The notes: a model not told the origin generated them from the sequence alone. A stretch of 64,000 nt of DNA from Dyella choica (GCF_003977665.1 NZ_RYYV01000009.1:124001-188000); one strand, 5' to 3'; positions 34,703-43,778 are shown, counted from the first letter of the stretch. A program made the numbers and translations.

Positions 34703-37333
34703 ATGGGTTCGACCAAGATTGCAGCTTCATCAAATCCACGAAAATGTGCATTGGCGATTGCGTGTGGTGCGGCGCTCCTGGCCGCAGCGCTATCGCCTCC
34801 TGCTTCGGCCGGAGCTACGTCAAATGCGGTTAACGTATGGAACGGCAATGGTCAGGCCATGCCTGGACCGCCAAGTAACAATCCCGAATTTTTTGATAAC
34901 TTCCCTGGCACTCCCGGCGGTGGCGGTGGCATATGGACCATGACGTCACCGAACTGGACCAATTACGCATTAACGGTGCACGGCCCCATGTCGCCCCAAC
35001 CGGGGGTTGCGGGCTTTTATGAATTCGGCGGCACGGTCCAAGTCGACAACAGCGCCGGAAAAGTAACGGTGACGGGTATAAATTTTATATCGCCCATCAA
35101 CTATTCCATAACCGGAGATCCTGTTGCCCTTGCAGCAAATAACGGTGCAATGCCTATCATCAGCGTCGGTAACGGGCTGACCATCGGTGTTGGCTATCAT
35201 GTGCAGATCGACAGTGTATTGACCGGCAATGCGGGACTAGAAAAAATCGACGAAGGCAAGCTGATACTTACGGCAAACAATACCTATACGGGCGGAACAA
35301 TTATCGCCGGGGGAACGCTGAAGATTGGAAACGGCGGCACCACTGGCTCGGTATTGGGTAACATCAACATTAACAAATATGGTGAGCTATGGATTGATCG
35401 TTCCGATTCGTTCGCGCTCTCAAACACACTCAGTGGCGTAGGAAGTGTCACACAAGCAGGCACTGGCACACTGACCCTCACGGGCAACAATAGTGCCTAC
35501 AACGGCAACATTTTTATTCAAAGCGGTGCGTTAGCCGTTACCGATCCTACTCAAGTAGGCAGCGCAGGTATCTCCCTGTTGGGTGGCGCGCTTCAATTGA
35601 CCGGTAATTTTACGTTACCAACCCCAATTGCCGTGGCTGAAAGTGGACAAATTGATGTTGCGAGCAATTCCGTCGTTACTTTCGGCCACGGCCTTTTCGC
35701 CGGGGCCAACCTGCTGAAGACGGGTGCGGGAACGCTGACGATTGCAGGCCAGAGCTACCAAGACGCCCCAGTCGAGGTCGCTGCCGGAACGCTGAATATC
35801 ACCAGCGATTTCGGCCATACGCTGAACGCACCGGACGGCAGCCCCATTACAGGCAGCTATACCATAACAGTCGACAACGGGGCGACCTTGGTGGCCGACA
35901 GCAATATTCAGGGTGTAGCCGTCCATAGCGGCGGCACCCTGTCACCCGGTATTGACGGGACCGGAACCATAAAGATCACCGGTGACTTGAGTCTCTCGGC
36001 GGGCTCGACCTATAACCTCGCTGCGAACGCATCCGGCCAAAGCGGCCTCGTCCAGGTCAGCGGGACCGCCAGCGTGCAAGGCAGCTCCGTGACCGTCAAC
36101 GCGATCGGAAGCAGCTGGATGCCATCGACGCACTACACCATTCTCAGTGCGAAAAGCATCAATGGCGCGTTCGGCTCAGTCAGCTCCAACTTGCCCTTGC
36201 TGTCGCCCGCACTTAGCTACGACGCCAATGATGTTTATCTGACCCTGACCCCGAATATTGTGGAATTCGAGTCATTTGCCGTGACAGGCAATCAAAACCA
36301 GACGGCTTCAGCGCTCACCGCTTCGCCGAACAGCCTCGTTTACGACGCTCTGTTGCCGCTTACCGCAAATCAGGTAAGGACGGCCTTTACAGAGCTTACT
36401 GGAGATAGCCTAGCAAGTGCGCACGCCGCCATTCTTGAAGACAGTTACTTTGTGCGCAACGCCATCAACGATCATCTACTACGCACCGGTAGTACGGGCC
36501 AGATCGAGCAGAGTGACAACGACAGCAGCGTTTGGGCCAGCCTTTGGGGCCATGACGGGAATCAGGACAGCGATGGCAATGCTGCACGAATGCGGGTTAA
36601 CGGTAGCGGTCTATTGGTTGGAGCCGATCGCAACCTGGACGCTTGGCGAATCGGCGCCGTTGTTGGCAGCGGCGAATTGTCCAGCCGGAACAGCGGCGGC
36701 GAGGGTGATACCCATAGTACTAACAAAACGTTCGGCCTCTACGCCGGCACCGCTTTGGATGCCTGGCAGTTTCAGGGCGGCGTCGCGCATAGTTGGTACA
36801 CCACACGCAGTCACCGCTATATCAACGTGATTGGATTACAAGGAGCCACGGACGCAAACAGCAGCAACGGCATCACCCAGGCTTATTTCGATGCGGGATA
36901 CCGGTTTATGTTCAGTCAGGGCAGCCTCTCTCCCTACACCGATCTTGCGCGCGTATGGATGCACCAAGGCGCCATTCGCGAGAATGGCAGTGCCGCCCTC
37001 AATGTACAAGCCGCCGACGTCGGCGTGAATTACGGCACCTTGGGTTTGCGGGGAGTGTATGAACCGACCGCCAATCTGCAGTTGCACGCCGCTGTGGGAT
37101 ACCAACATGCGATGGGCGACCTGCGCACTATCGACAAGCAGAGTTTTATCAGTGGCGGCAATGTCGATTTCACGGTAGCGGGCTTGCCCGTCACCAAGAA
37201 TGCCAGCGTGGTGGATCTCGGCGTGCGATTCGCTCTCAGCAGAAGGCTCGATATCGAGGCCGGTTATCACGGACAATTCTCCAATCACGTGACGGACAGT
37301 GGAGCACGCTTGTCGTTGAATATGAAGTTATGA
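34703..37333 (+). CDS. Type Va autotransporter with PATR-type beta-helix passenger
   Basis: From the ATG at 34703 the product is 876 residues: a long signal peptide (MGSTKIAASSNPRKCALAI... ending PPASAGA), a Gly/Asn/Thr-rich beta-helical passenger with passenger-associated repeats (LILTANNTYTGGTIIAGGTL; LTLTGNNSAYNGNIFIQSG; VHSGGTLSPGIDGTGTI), and a C-terminal beta-barrel of about 280 residues starting near SVWASLWGHDG. The chain ends in NMKL, short of the usual aromatic end. It would be secreted through its own barrel to the cell surface. A start at 34604 is possible but adds a non-signal leader. No protease triad is visible. It probably acts in adhesion. Confidence 0.88.
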   Translation: MGSTKIAASSNPRKCALAIACGAALLAAALSPPASAGATSNAVNVWNGNGQAMPGPPSNNPEFFDNFPGTPGGGGGIWTMTSPNWTNYALTVHGPMSPQPGVAGFYEFGGTVQVDNSAGKVTVTGINFISPINYSITGDPVALAANNGAMPIISVGNGLTIGVGYHVQIDSVLTGNAGLEKIDEGKLILTANNTYTGGTIIAGGTLKIGNGGTTGSVLGNININKYGELWIDRSDSFALSNTLSGVGSVTQAGTGTLTLTGNNSAYNGNIFIQSGALAVTDPTQVGSAGISLLGGALQLTGNFTLPTPIAVAESGQIDVASNSVVTFGHGLFAGANLLKTGAGTLTIAGQSYQDAPVEVAAGTLNITSDFGHTLNAPDGSPITGSYTITVDNGATLVADSNIQGVAVHSGGTLSPGIDGTGTIKITGDLSLSAGSTYNLAANASGQSGLVQVSGTASVQGSSVTVNAIGSSWMPSTHYTILSAKSINGAFGSVSSNLPLLSPALSYDANDVYLTLTPNIVEFESFAVTGNQNQTASALTASPNSLVYDALLPLTANQVRTAFTELTGDSLASAHAAILEDSYFVRNAINDHLLRTGSTGQIEQSDNDSSVWASLWGHDGNQDSDGNAARMRVNGSGLLVGADRNLDAWRIGAVVGSGELSSRNSGGEGDTHSTNKTFGLYAGTALDAWQFQGGVAHSWYTTRSHRYINVIGLQGATDANSSNGITQAYFDAGYRFMFSQGSLSPYTDLARVWMHQGAIRENGSAALNVQAADVGVNYGTLGLRGVYEPTANLQLHAAVGYQHAMGDLRTIDKQSFISGGNVDFTVAGLPVTKNASVVDLGVRFALSRRLDIEAGYHGQFSNHVTDSGARLSLNMKL

Positions 37334-37401
37334 CACCTCCAAGCAACCCGACAAAAGCCGTGCAAACCGCATGCATAAGGTTGCACGGCCGCTGTTTTAG
37401 C

Positions 37402-37479
37402 TAAATGCGCGCGGGAAAGCAGGCGATGGAAGCAACGGCATCGCCTGTCCGTCCCATTCATCATTGGAGCTACGAATCT
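37402..37479 (-). pseudogene. Fragment of a dusA 5' end (possible attachment-site remnant)
   Basis: On the minus strand this reads RFVAPMMNGTDRRCRCFHRL and continues LSRAHL, matching [20 protein letters not shown] in DusA over about 25 codons. The nucleotide match is about 78 percent over 54 bases, and many differences are at third codon positions, so it is a diverged homologue and not a recent duplication. The frame has no DusA continuation on either side. Its orientation and its place about 6.2 kb upstream of dusA fit the displaced end left by an island insertion. Confidence 0.65.
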
Positions 37480-37810
37480 ATGTGCCTGGGTATGAGACTT
37501 GGTCTTCCTCTGGCCAATCACGAAAGGGGTGATCGAAGGAAATTTGCGCACGCATCCTGAGCAAGGTGTTTACCTCAATGCAGTGCCATGTCCTCGGCAA
37601 CCCGGCGGCGCATGTAATGGTGAAATGACACCGATCTAGTACCAGTGGCCAGTGCCAGGAAATCGCAGCGCAGTCATTTCTCGTCTTGATGCATCGGGAG
37701 GTTCCCGGCCAAAGATTCAAGAGTATCCTTGGCTAAAGCTCTATGCGTTCTGCCCCAGGCGACGTGCCCCCTTCCAAAATGCCCTCCGGATTCCTAGCTG
37801 GCCCCCGGTG
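37480..37810. other. 331-base gap right of the dusA fragment
   Basis: No gene, RNA or repeat was recognised. If the island model is right, this should be the native sequence that originally lay upstream of dusA. Confidence 0.4.
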
Positions 37811-39175
37811 TCAGTGACTCCCCGGTGCTTCCCAGTCTCCGTCAGTTTTGCGCACGATCAGATCGCCCTTCCTTGTTCCGCCCGCTATCTGCCAGCCCGC
37901 CTTTAGCTTGAGAGTCCAACCTTGTCCTTCGACGATGCCAGCGTGGGCGCTCGCATCAGTTGGCGCAGCGACCGCCAGACGCTTCCAGTCAGGTGACATC
38001 AAGGCAGCATCGCGTACCTCGATCGTCCCCCAGTCCGAAATCACCTTCATGGTGGGGTAGACCGTGCCAGCATCGCCCATGGACACCAGCGTGCTCGGGT
38101 TGAACATCACATGCGGATCGTGCAGCGGCAAAACCAACAGAGGGCCGTCGATCAGTATTGCCTTATAGCTTGCCACTTGTTTCTGATGACGCTGCTCTCG
38201 CAGTTGCTCAGAAGCAAGCAGCGCCGCGCCGTGGTAAGCAGTTGCACGCGTCTGGATTTCTTCCTCCGATGCGGTGACTGGGTGGTAGCTGAGCGCCGTA
38301 GCCAGCAACTCCGAGAGCCCGATGTCGTTGGCGCGTATCTGGAGTCGCCACGTTGGTAGATAGCGATCAAGCAGCAAGCCATAGGCCGGGCCGGTGGCGT
38401 AAGCGAACGAACGTACGAAACTCGGTGTTTGCTCCCGGACGGCGAGATCCTTGCGCGCCAACGCAACCCGCTCCACCGGCGACAGCGCGCCCACGGTAAC
38501 ACCGGTGTACTCGGCCAGCCCTTCGTTTCGCTCTAGCGCTCGTTCCGTTGCGGCGGCGTTGGGAAACTGCTGGTGGCGGGCCGCCCGGAACAGCAAGGCA
38601 TCCTCGATATGGCCGCGCCGGGCCTTTTCGTCCGTTGCCGCAAGTGCCTGGTCCAAAGCCCTCCATTCCAACTGCATCAGGTAGCGGCCCTGCAGCGCAT
38701 CCAGGTGGTCGTTCCCTCCCCCCGGGGGCGGCGCCAACGGGGGCGGCGCCAACCCAATCCGCGGTTGAATGCGGTGAAACGACTCATGCGCCATGATGAT
38801 GCGGCGCTCCCCCGCATCCGCCGGCATCGGCCACAGCATTTGCGCCCAACTTACACCGGCCCACTCCAACGAACTGTTGGACATCGACACCTCGTCGGGA
38901 AGACGTCCGATGAACACGTCCTGCTCCGGTTTCAACCGTCCCTGCGCGTCGGCCTGGCTGGCAATGATCCGGCGCGTGGATGGGTCCACGAACATCATGG
39001 GACCGCACAAACTGGCACCCCACAACCTGCCGTGATCGATGCTGCATTGGCGGTGGGCCTCGTCGAACCAGGCCTTCGCCTGGCCGGGCTCGAAGGGCGT
39101 CGCATCCGCCGCGAACAAATTCATGCAGGCACAGAAAGACAGCGCAAACGTCAGGAGCAGCCTTGAATGATGCAT
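37811..39175 (-). CDS. Exported HExxH (zincin-like) protein of unknown function
   Basis: The 454-residue protein has a signal peptide (MHHSRLLLTFALSFCACMNLFA) and a mature domain with the zinc-protease motif HESFH inside RRIIMAHESFHRIQPR. About 80 residues later comes ERNEGLAEYTG, whose Glu could be the third zinc ligand of a gluzincin. A C-terminal beta-rich part (from about 390) ends the chain. The ATG at 39175 has GGAG close upstream and is the only start that puts the signal peptide first; the frame is open for 78 more codons. Proteolysis is inferred from the motif only. Confidence 0.75.
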   Translation of the reverse strand: MHHSRLLLTFALSFCACMNLFAADATPFEPGQAKAWFDEAHRQCSIDHGRLWGASLCGPMMFVDPSTRRIIASQADAQGRLKPEQDVFIGRLPDEVSMSNSSLEWAGVSWAQMLWPMPADAGERRIIMAHESFHRIQPRIGLAPPPLAPPPGGGNDHLDALQGRYLMQLEWRALDQALAATDEKARRGHIEDALLFRAARHQQFPNAAATERALERNEGLAEYTGVTVGALSPVERVALARKDLAVREQTPSFVRSFAYATGPAYGLLLDRYLPTWRLQIRANDIGLSELLATALSYHPVTASEEEIQTRATAYHGAALLASEQLREQRHQKQVASYKAILIDGPLLVLPLHDPHVMFNPSTLVSMGDAGTVYPTMKVISDWGTIEVRDAALMSPDWKRLAVAAPTDASAHAGIVEGQGWTLKLKAGWQIAGGTRKGDLIVRKTDGDWEAPGSH

Positions 39176-39584
39176 AGAGACTCCATCTCTGGGGAATGAT
39201 GAACAGCGTTTCTCTAACGGGACATTCGGATTCGATATCGAACCCCTGAACAAATGGTCCGAAGCCCCTACCGCACAGCGTCCGAAGCCTAGCTCATAGC
39301 CCATCGCCAGGCGACAAATGGCAAATTGGGACATGGGAATGCCCCTCCCTTGGGTCGGGACTGAACGGTCCCTTCCGGGCAAGGCGCCCCAGGTCTTGTA
39401 CATGGCCACGAGCCCCCATATGAGAAACCGCTAACACGAAACTCGGCCAAATCACGTAATCTATGGCCCTGCCCGTGGCAAGCACGGCACTCGCAAGGCA
39501 ACGGCTACCCCGCCCCTCCCCGCGAGCAAGCGGCTGTTTCGTACAGCGCTATCCCCGTTTTCACAAACTCGAGAAGAACTAACC
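39176..39584. other. 409-base divergent promoter region
   Basis: The gap separates the exported HExxH protein from fpr. A small hairpin GGGAC...GTCCC lies near 39357. No gene or RNA was recognised. Confidence 0.35.
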
Positions 39585-40361
39585 ATGGTGGCTTTGGCGA
39601 CCGAGCAAGTCATTGACGTTCATCATTGGAACGGCAGCCTTTTCAGCTTTCGCACCACCCGCGACCCCAGCTTCCGTTTCGACAGCGGACAGTTCGTGAT
39701 GATCGGCCTGGAAGTGGACGGCCGACCGCTGATGCGGGCGTATTCGATTGCCAGCGCCAGCTGGGAGGAGCACCTGGAGTTCTTCTCGATCAAGGTCGAG
39801 AACGGCCCGCTCACCTCACGCCTGCAGCACCTGAAGCCAGGCGACAGCGTCACAGTGAGCCGCAAGCCCACCGGCACTCTGGTGCTGACCGATCTGAAGC
39901 CCGGCAAGCACCTCTACCTGCTCGGCACCGGCACCGGCCTGGCGCCTTTCATGAGCATCATCCGCGATCCGGAAACCTACGAGCGTTTCGACAAGATCGT
40001 GCTGGCGCATGGCGTGCGCAACATCAGCGACCTGGCCTATTCGGACTATCTGCAGAACGAGCTGCCGCAGCACGAATACCTCGGCGAGCTGGTGCGCGAG
40101 AAGCTGATCTACTACCCCACGGTGACGCGCGAACCGTTCCGCAACCGCGGCCGCATGACCGACAACATCGTGGACGGCGCGATGGCCGCCACCATCGGAC
40201 TGCCGGCGCTCAATCCTGAGACCGATCGCGTGATGCTGTGCGGCAGCCCGGCCATGCTCGACGACCTGTGCGCGTTGCTGGATGCACGCAGGTTCCAGGC
40301 TTCGCCACGTACGCGTGAACCCGGGGATTACGTGATCGAGCGGGCATTCGTCGAGAAGTAG
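39585..40361 (+). CDS. fpr: Ferredoxin/flavodoxin-NADP+ reductase
   Basis: The 258-residue FAD enzyme moves electrons between NADPH and ferredoxin or flavodoxin. The FAD site is seen as LMRAYSIAS (RxYS), the NADP site as LGTGTGLAPFMSII, and VMLCGSPAMLDDL is the nicotinamide-side motif. It ends in EK without the C-terminal aromatic of the plastid type, as in bacterial subclass enzymes. Its stop codon TAG is the first part of a family A palindrome (TAGGTTGGG). Confidence 0.93.
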   Translation: MVALATEQVIDVHHWNGSLFSFRTTRDPSFRFDSGQFVMIGLEVDGRPLMRAYSIASASWEEHLEFFSIKVENGPLTSRLQHLKPGDSVTVSRKPTGTLVLTDLKPGKHLYLLGTGTGLAPFMSIIRDPETYERFDKIVLAHGVRNISDLAYSDYLQNELPQHEYLGELVREKLIYYPTVTREPFRNRGRMTDNIVDGAMAATIGLPALNPETDRVMLCGSPAMLDDLCALLDARRFQASPRTREPGDYVIERAFVEK

Positions 40362-40386
40362 GTTGGGATGCAAGCCCCAGCCTACG
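40358..40386. repeat. Family A palindrome, short single-hairpin copy overlapping the fpr stop
   Basis: GTAGGTTGGG pairs with CCCAGCCTAC (one G-T) around a short loop. It overlaps the stop codons of both convergent genes, fpr and the small kinase. It is a shortened version of the longer elements at 1945 and 54928. Confidence 0.65.
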
Positions 40387-41059
40387 AACGTACCCTGCCC
40401 TTGCCCTCGTTGTCCCAGTACCCGAACACCCTGCGCGCAATCAGCTTGTAGAGACGCTTCCCCGTTGCGCGCCACAACCGCGAATGCAGCGCCGGCGTAT
40501 TCAACATCGCACGCTGGCGTGCCGTGAGCGCTTGTGCGCAATACGTACGCTTGTGCTTGAGCAGATGACGCAGGTCTTCGCGGGCCAATAGGCGAAACAG
40601 GCGGCCGCGTTTGCCACGCGTCCAGGCAATCTGGAAATCGACCAGCGCCGGGCGTCCATCCGCGCGCACCAGCCAGTTGGGCTCCTTCGCCAGATCATTG
40701 TGCACGATGCCGTGCCGGTGCAGTTGCGCCAGCAGACGCAGGGCGTCGCGATAGTACGCGCGATCACGCGGCTGCGCCTGCTGCATCGGTCTACCGGCGA
40801 TGTAGCCGCGCAACAGCTCGCGGCCATTCCATCCCAGCAGCGCTGGAACCCCTTCAACGCCTTTGAGCTTCGCCAATGCACGTGCTTCACGTGCCGCCGC
40901 GCGGTGGGCAAATGCACTCGCCCACCAGCGGGCCGCGCGTATATCGCGACGAATGCACGTCACGCCGTCGCGCTGGACGACCTCGATGCGCCCCAGTTCG
41001 TCGGCCTTCAGCAGGATGGGATGATCTGTCACGTGCTTGTCAATGCGAGACTGTGCCAA
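40382..41059 (-). CDS. Small protein-kinase-like (RIO/Kdo-kinase type) enzyme
   Basis: The 225-residue protein has a short kinase fold: a Lys/Glu-containing N-lobe (AAAREARALAKLKGVEGVPALLGW), the catalytic loop HGIVHNDLAKEPNWLV (HxDLxxxxN type) and the metal site ALVDFQIAW (DFQ instead of DFG). This layout is found in RIO-like and lipopolysaccharide Kdo kinases. The start is a TTG at 41059 or a GTG nine codons later; no ATG is available. It is divergent from the DUF456 gene. Its substrate is unknown. Confidence 0.75.
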   Translation of the reverse strand: MAQSRIDKHVTDHPILLKADELGRIEVVQRDGVTCIRRDIRAARWWASAFAHRAAAREARALAKLKGVEGVPALLGWNGRELLRGYIAGRPMQQAQPRDRAYYRDALRLLAQLHRHGIVHNDLAKEPNWLVRADGRPALVDFQIAWTRGKRGRLFRLLAREDLRHLLKHKRTYCAQALTARQRAMLNTPALHSRLWRATGKRLYKLIARRVFGYWDNEGKGRVRS

Positions 41060-41123
41060 TGCTGCCGGAACGGCAGCAAACTATTGTCGCCGATTCGCGG
41101 CCCCGTCGCCCAAGGACCCCTGC

Positions 41124-41618
41124 ATGCTGTTCATGGACATTGCCCTGTACGCGCTCGCCATTGCCTTGATCGTGGGCGGGTTGATCGGCACGGTGCTGCC
41201 TACTGTCCCAGGCATCCCGATGATCTTCGGCGGCATCTGGCTGGCTGCCGCGCTGGATGACTACCAGCATCTGGGTAGCGTCTGGCTGATCCTACTCGGC
41301 GTCCTGGCGGCCATTGGCGTGGCCATGGACTTCGTCTGCGCCTCGTTCGGCGCAAAGCGCGTGGGCGCCAGTTCGCTGGCGATCTGGGGGGCATCGATCG
41401 GCACCTTCATCGGCATGTTCCTGGGCCTGCCCGGGCTGATCCTCGGTCCTTTCGTCGGCGCCCTGGTCGGCGAACTCGTTTCCAGCAAAAGCGTGCTGCG
41501 GTCCGCCCACGTGAGCATCGGCACCTGGCTGGGGCTGCTGTTTGGCGCGCTGGTGAAGCTGGTGCTGTCGGTGACGATGGTGGCGCTGGCCGCCGGGGTA
41601 TGGCTGCTGAACCTGTGA
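41124..41618 (+). CDS. DUF456 membrane protein
   Basis: The 164-residue protein has about five hydrophobic segments with Gly-rich repeats (LIVGGLIGTVLPTVPGIPMIF and IGTFIGMFLGLPGLILGPFVGA), the signature of DUF456. GGLIGTVLPxxPGxP is the conserved element. AAGGA lies eight bases before the ATG. Function is unknown in the family; it is an inner-membrane protein. Confidence 0.85.
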   Translation: MLFMDIALYALAIALIVGGLIGTVLPTVPGIPMIFGGIWLAAALDDYQHLGSVWLILLGVLAAIGVAMDFVCASFGAKRVGASSLAIWGASIGTFIGMFLGLPGLILGPFVGALVGELVSSKSVLRSAHVSIGTWLGLLFGALVKLVLSVTMVALAAGVWLLNL

Positions 41619-41695
41619 CCCATGGCTTTGGAGGCATGTGTCGAGCGCATCATTGCGAATAAGCTCGCCTCTTTGAACCCAAAGGGATGGTCGTC

Positions 41696-43468
41696 ATGAT
41701 GAAAAGTCTCACCTTGGCCGTGGCAGTCGCCTTGGTCGCCACCGGAACGGCCCACGCCCAGGATGCCAAGACGCCATCCTGGGTCCAGCGCAGCAATGAC
41801 GACGCCAAACCACTGCTCGAGGCCCAGGCGAAGTTCAATCCCGAGAACGCCTCGCAGATCGGCCTGCCAGGTTATGACGACAAGGTCAGCGACCTGAAAT
41901 CGGGTACCGATGAACGCCAGGTCGCGGCCCTACGCGATGCGAAGAGCCAGCTCGACAAAATGGTGGCAGCCGAACACGATCCCAACGTGCGCCAGGACCT
42001 TCAGATCATGATCAAGGCGGCGGCGCTCAACATCCAAGGCATCCAGCTGAATGACAAATACATGCTGCCCTACTTCGACGTAGGCCAGCTCGTGTTCAAC
42101 GGCGAGTTTCCACTGTTGAAAGACGAGGTCGACCCCAAGCGCAGGGCCTATGCGCTCAATCGCCTGGAATGCTACGTGGGCAAGGCCCCAGGCTGCACGC
42201 CGATCACGCAGCTAGCCGAGGCAAGAACAGCCGAGCGCCTGTCGGACGCGCATCTGCTCGGTCCATACAAGGGCAGCGTGGACCAGCAGCTGCGCAACAC
42301 GCAGAGCTATGCGCAAGGCATTCGCGAGTTGTTCCAGAAGTACAAGCTTGACGATGCTCGGGGCAAGGCTGCGCTCGATGCGATGGACGCCCAACTCAAG
42401 GAGTACGACTCATGGGTACGCAAAACCGTCGTGCCGCACCAGCGCAGCGATTTTCGCCTGCCCGAACCGCTGTACACCTATAACCTCAAGGCGGTCGGCG
42501 TCGACATTCCCGCCGCGGACCTGATCAAGCAGGCGCAGCTCGAATTTTCGGAAATTCGCCAGGCGATGCAGATGATGGCGCCGGTGGTGGCGAAGGACGA
42601 GGGCATTCAGGCCTCCGACTATCGTGACGTGATGAAGGCCCTCAAACAGCAGCAGCTCGGCAAGAACGATGTGACGTCCTGGTACACCCAGGTCATTGCC
42701 AAGATCGAAGACGCCATCCGACGCGAACGCATCATCACGCTGCCGCAGCGCGAGATGCAGCTGCACCTGGCATCCGCCGCCGAGACCGCCAACCAGCCTG
42801 CGCCACATATGGATGCGCCACCGCTCATCAACAATCACGGTGAGCGCGGCACGTTTGTGCTGACCATGGGCAATCCGTCCAGCACCGGCAGCGCCTCGGA
42901 TGCCTACGACGATTTCACCTTCAAGGCTGCCGCCTGGACGCTTACCGCGCACGAAGGCCGGCCGGGGCATGAACTGCAATTTTCAGCCATGGTGGAGCGC
43001 GGCGTATCGCTGGCACGCAGCCTGTTCGCCTTCAATAGCGTGAATGTGGAAGGATGGGCGCTGTATTCCGAAGGGGAAATGCTGCCCTTTGAGCCCCCTG
43101 CCGGCCAGTTCGGCGCTCTGCAGGCGCGTTTGATGCGCTCGGCGCGTGCGTTCCTCGATCCCATGCTGAACCTGGGCCTGATCAGCAAGGAACGCGCCCA
43201 TGATGTGCTGCGTTATGACGTAGGCCTGTCCGAGGCGCTGACAGGCGAGGAACTGGACCGTTACACCTTCAACAGCCCCGCCCAGGCCACTTCGTATTTC
43301 TACGGATACATGCGCCTGCAGCAGTTGCGTCTGCAGACGGAACTGGCGCTGGGCAAGCAGTTCAACCGTCAAGCCTTCAACGACTTCGTCATCGGTCAAG
43401 GCCTGTTGCCGCCGGATCTGATGGAAGAAGCGGTGCGTACGCAGTTCGTGCCCGCGCAGAAAAAGTGA
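41696..43468 (+). CDS. Exported DUF885-family metallohydrolase-like protein
   Basis: The 590-residue protein has a signal peptide (MMKSLTLAVAVALVATGTAHAQ) and the DUF885 signatures: WTLTAHEGRPGHELQFS (likely zinc-binding HEGxPGH), NVEGWALYSEGEML, and the C-terminal QATSYFYGYMRLQQLR. The family is thought to include periplasmic peptidases or hydrolases. An AAAGGG ribosome site nine bases upstream favours the ATG at 41696 over the one at 41687, which directly follows it. A CT-rich hairpin lies ten bases after the stop. Confidence 0.85.
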   Translation: MMKSLTLAVAVALVATGTAHAQDAKTPSWVQRSNDDAKPLLEAQAKFNPENASQIGLPGYDDKVSDLKSGTDERQVAALRDAKSQLDKMVAAEHDPNVRQDLQIMIKAAALNIQGIQLNDKYMLPYFDVGQLVFNGEFPLLKDEVDPKRRAYALNRLECYVGKAPGCTPITQLAEARTAERLSDAHLLGPYKGSVDQQLRNTQSYAQGIRELFQKYKLDDARGKAALDAMDAQLKEYDSWVRKTVVPHQRSDFRLPEPLYTYNLKAVGVDIPAADLIKQAQLEFSEIRQAMQMMAPVVAKDEGIQASDYRDVMKALKQQQLGKNDVTSWYTQVIAKIEDAIRRERIITLPQREMQLHLASAAETANQPAPHMDAPPLINNHGERGTFVLTMGNPSSTGSASDAYDDFTFKAAAWTLTAHEGRPGHELQFSAMVERGVSLARSLFAFNSVNVEGWALYSEGEMLPFEPPAGQFGALQARLMRSARAFLDPMLNLGLISKERAHDVLRYDVGLSEALTGEELDRYTFNSPAQATSYFYGYMRLQQLRLQTELALGKQFNRQAFNDFVIGQGLLPPDLMEEAVRTQFVPAQKK

Positions 43469-43477
43469 TCCTGCCGC

Positions 43478-43499
43478 CCCTCTCCCTTCGGGGAGAGGG
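43478..43499 (+). terminator. UUCG-capped hairpin after the DUF885 gene
   Basis: CCCTCTCCC, the stable tetraloop TTCG, and GGGAGAGGG form a perfect nine-base stem just after the stop. There is no T-run. It belongs with the CT-rich hairpins called family C here. Confidence 0.5.
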
Positions 43500-43589
43500 C
43501 TGGCGTTCGCAGCCCAAGCTGCCGAACTCCCTCGCCCCTTCAAATAATCAAAAGTCTTGCCGCGCACCCGGATGGCACCCTCACGCCAG

Positions 43590-43631
43590 GCCACACAAAA
43601 CCACCCCGCTACAGCGGGATGAAAGTGTGGC
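43590..43631. other. Nested two-stem structure in a 358-base gap
   Basis: GCCACAC pairs with GTGTGGC as an outer stem; an inner CCCGC/GCGGG stem lies between. It could be an RNA structure or a repeat. The rest of the gap 43469-43826 holds two terminator-like hairpins and no gene that could be recognised. Confidence 0.35.
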
Positions 43632-43750
43632 GAGGCTCACAGCCCTCGCTTCGTGAAGACTGTCATCACACAGGCTCCACGGTTCACCAAGCTAGCTTCC
43701 GGGAACATAGCTGTCGCGGATATCGCCTCCCCGATATCCGCTAATCCTGC

Positions 43751-43778
43751 AACCCCGCTCCCCCGCGGGGTTTTTTTT
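43751..43778 (+). terminator. Rho-independent terminator
   Basis: AACCCCGC, a six-base loop and GCGGGGTT form an eight-base stem followed by six more T residues. Its orientation suits rightward transcription, such as read-through from the DUF885 gene or a small RNA from the structured gap before it. Confidence 0.8.

Larger units (their letters stand above)
31249..37479. mobile_element. Putative remnant genomic island bounded by dusA and a dusA 5' fragment
   Basis: The segment lies between the 5' end of dusA and a second, diverged copy of the dusA 5' coding sequence in the same orientation. Its genes are unlike the flanking housekeeping genes: small membrane or exported proteins and an autotransporter, lower apparent GC, and about 1.2 kb with no coding. 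dusA is a known attachment gene for prophages and islands, in which the inserted element supplies a new 5' end and leaves the displaced one at the far end. No integrase, recombinase or phage gene is visible, so it is either decayed or was moved passively. Confidence 0.55.
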
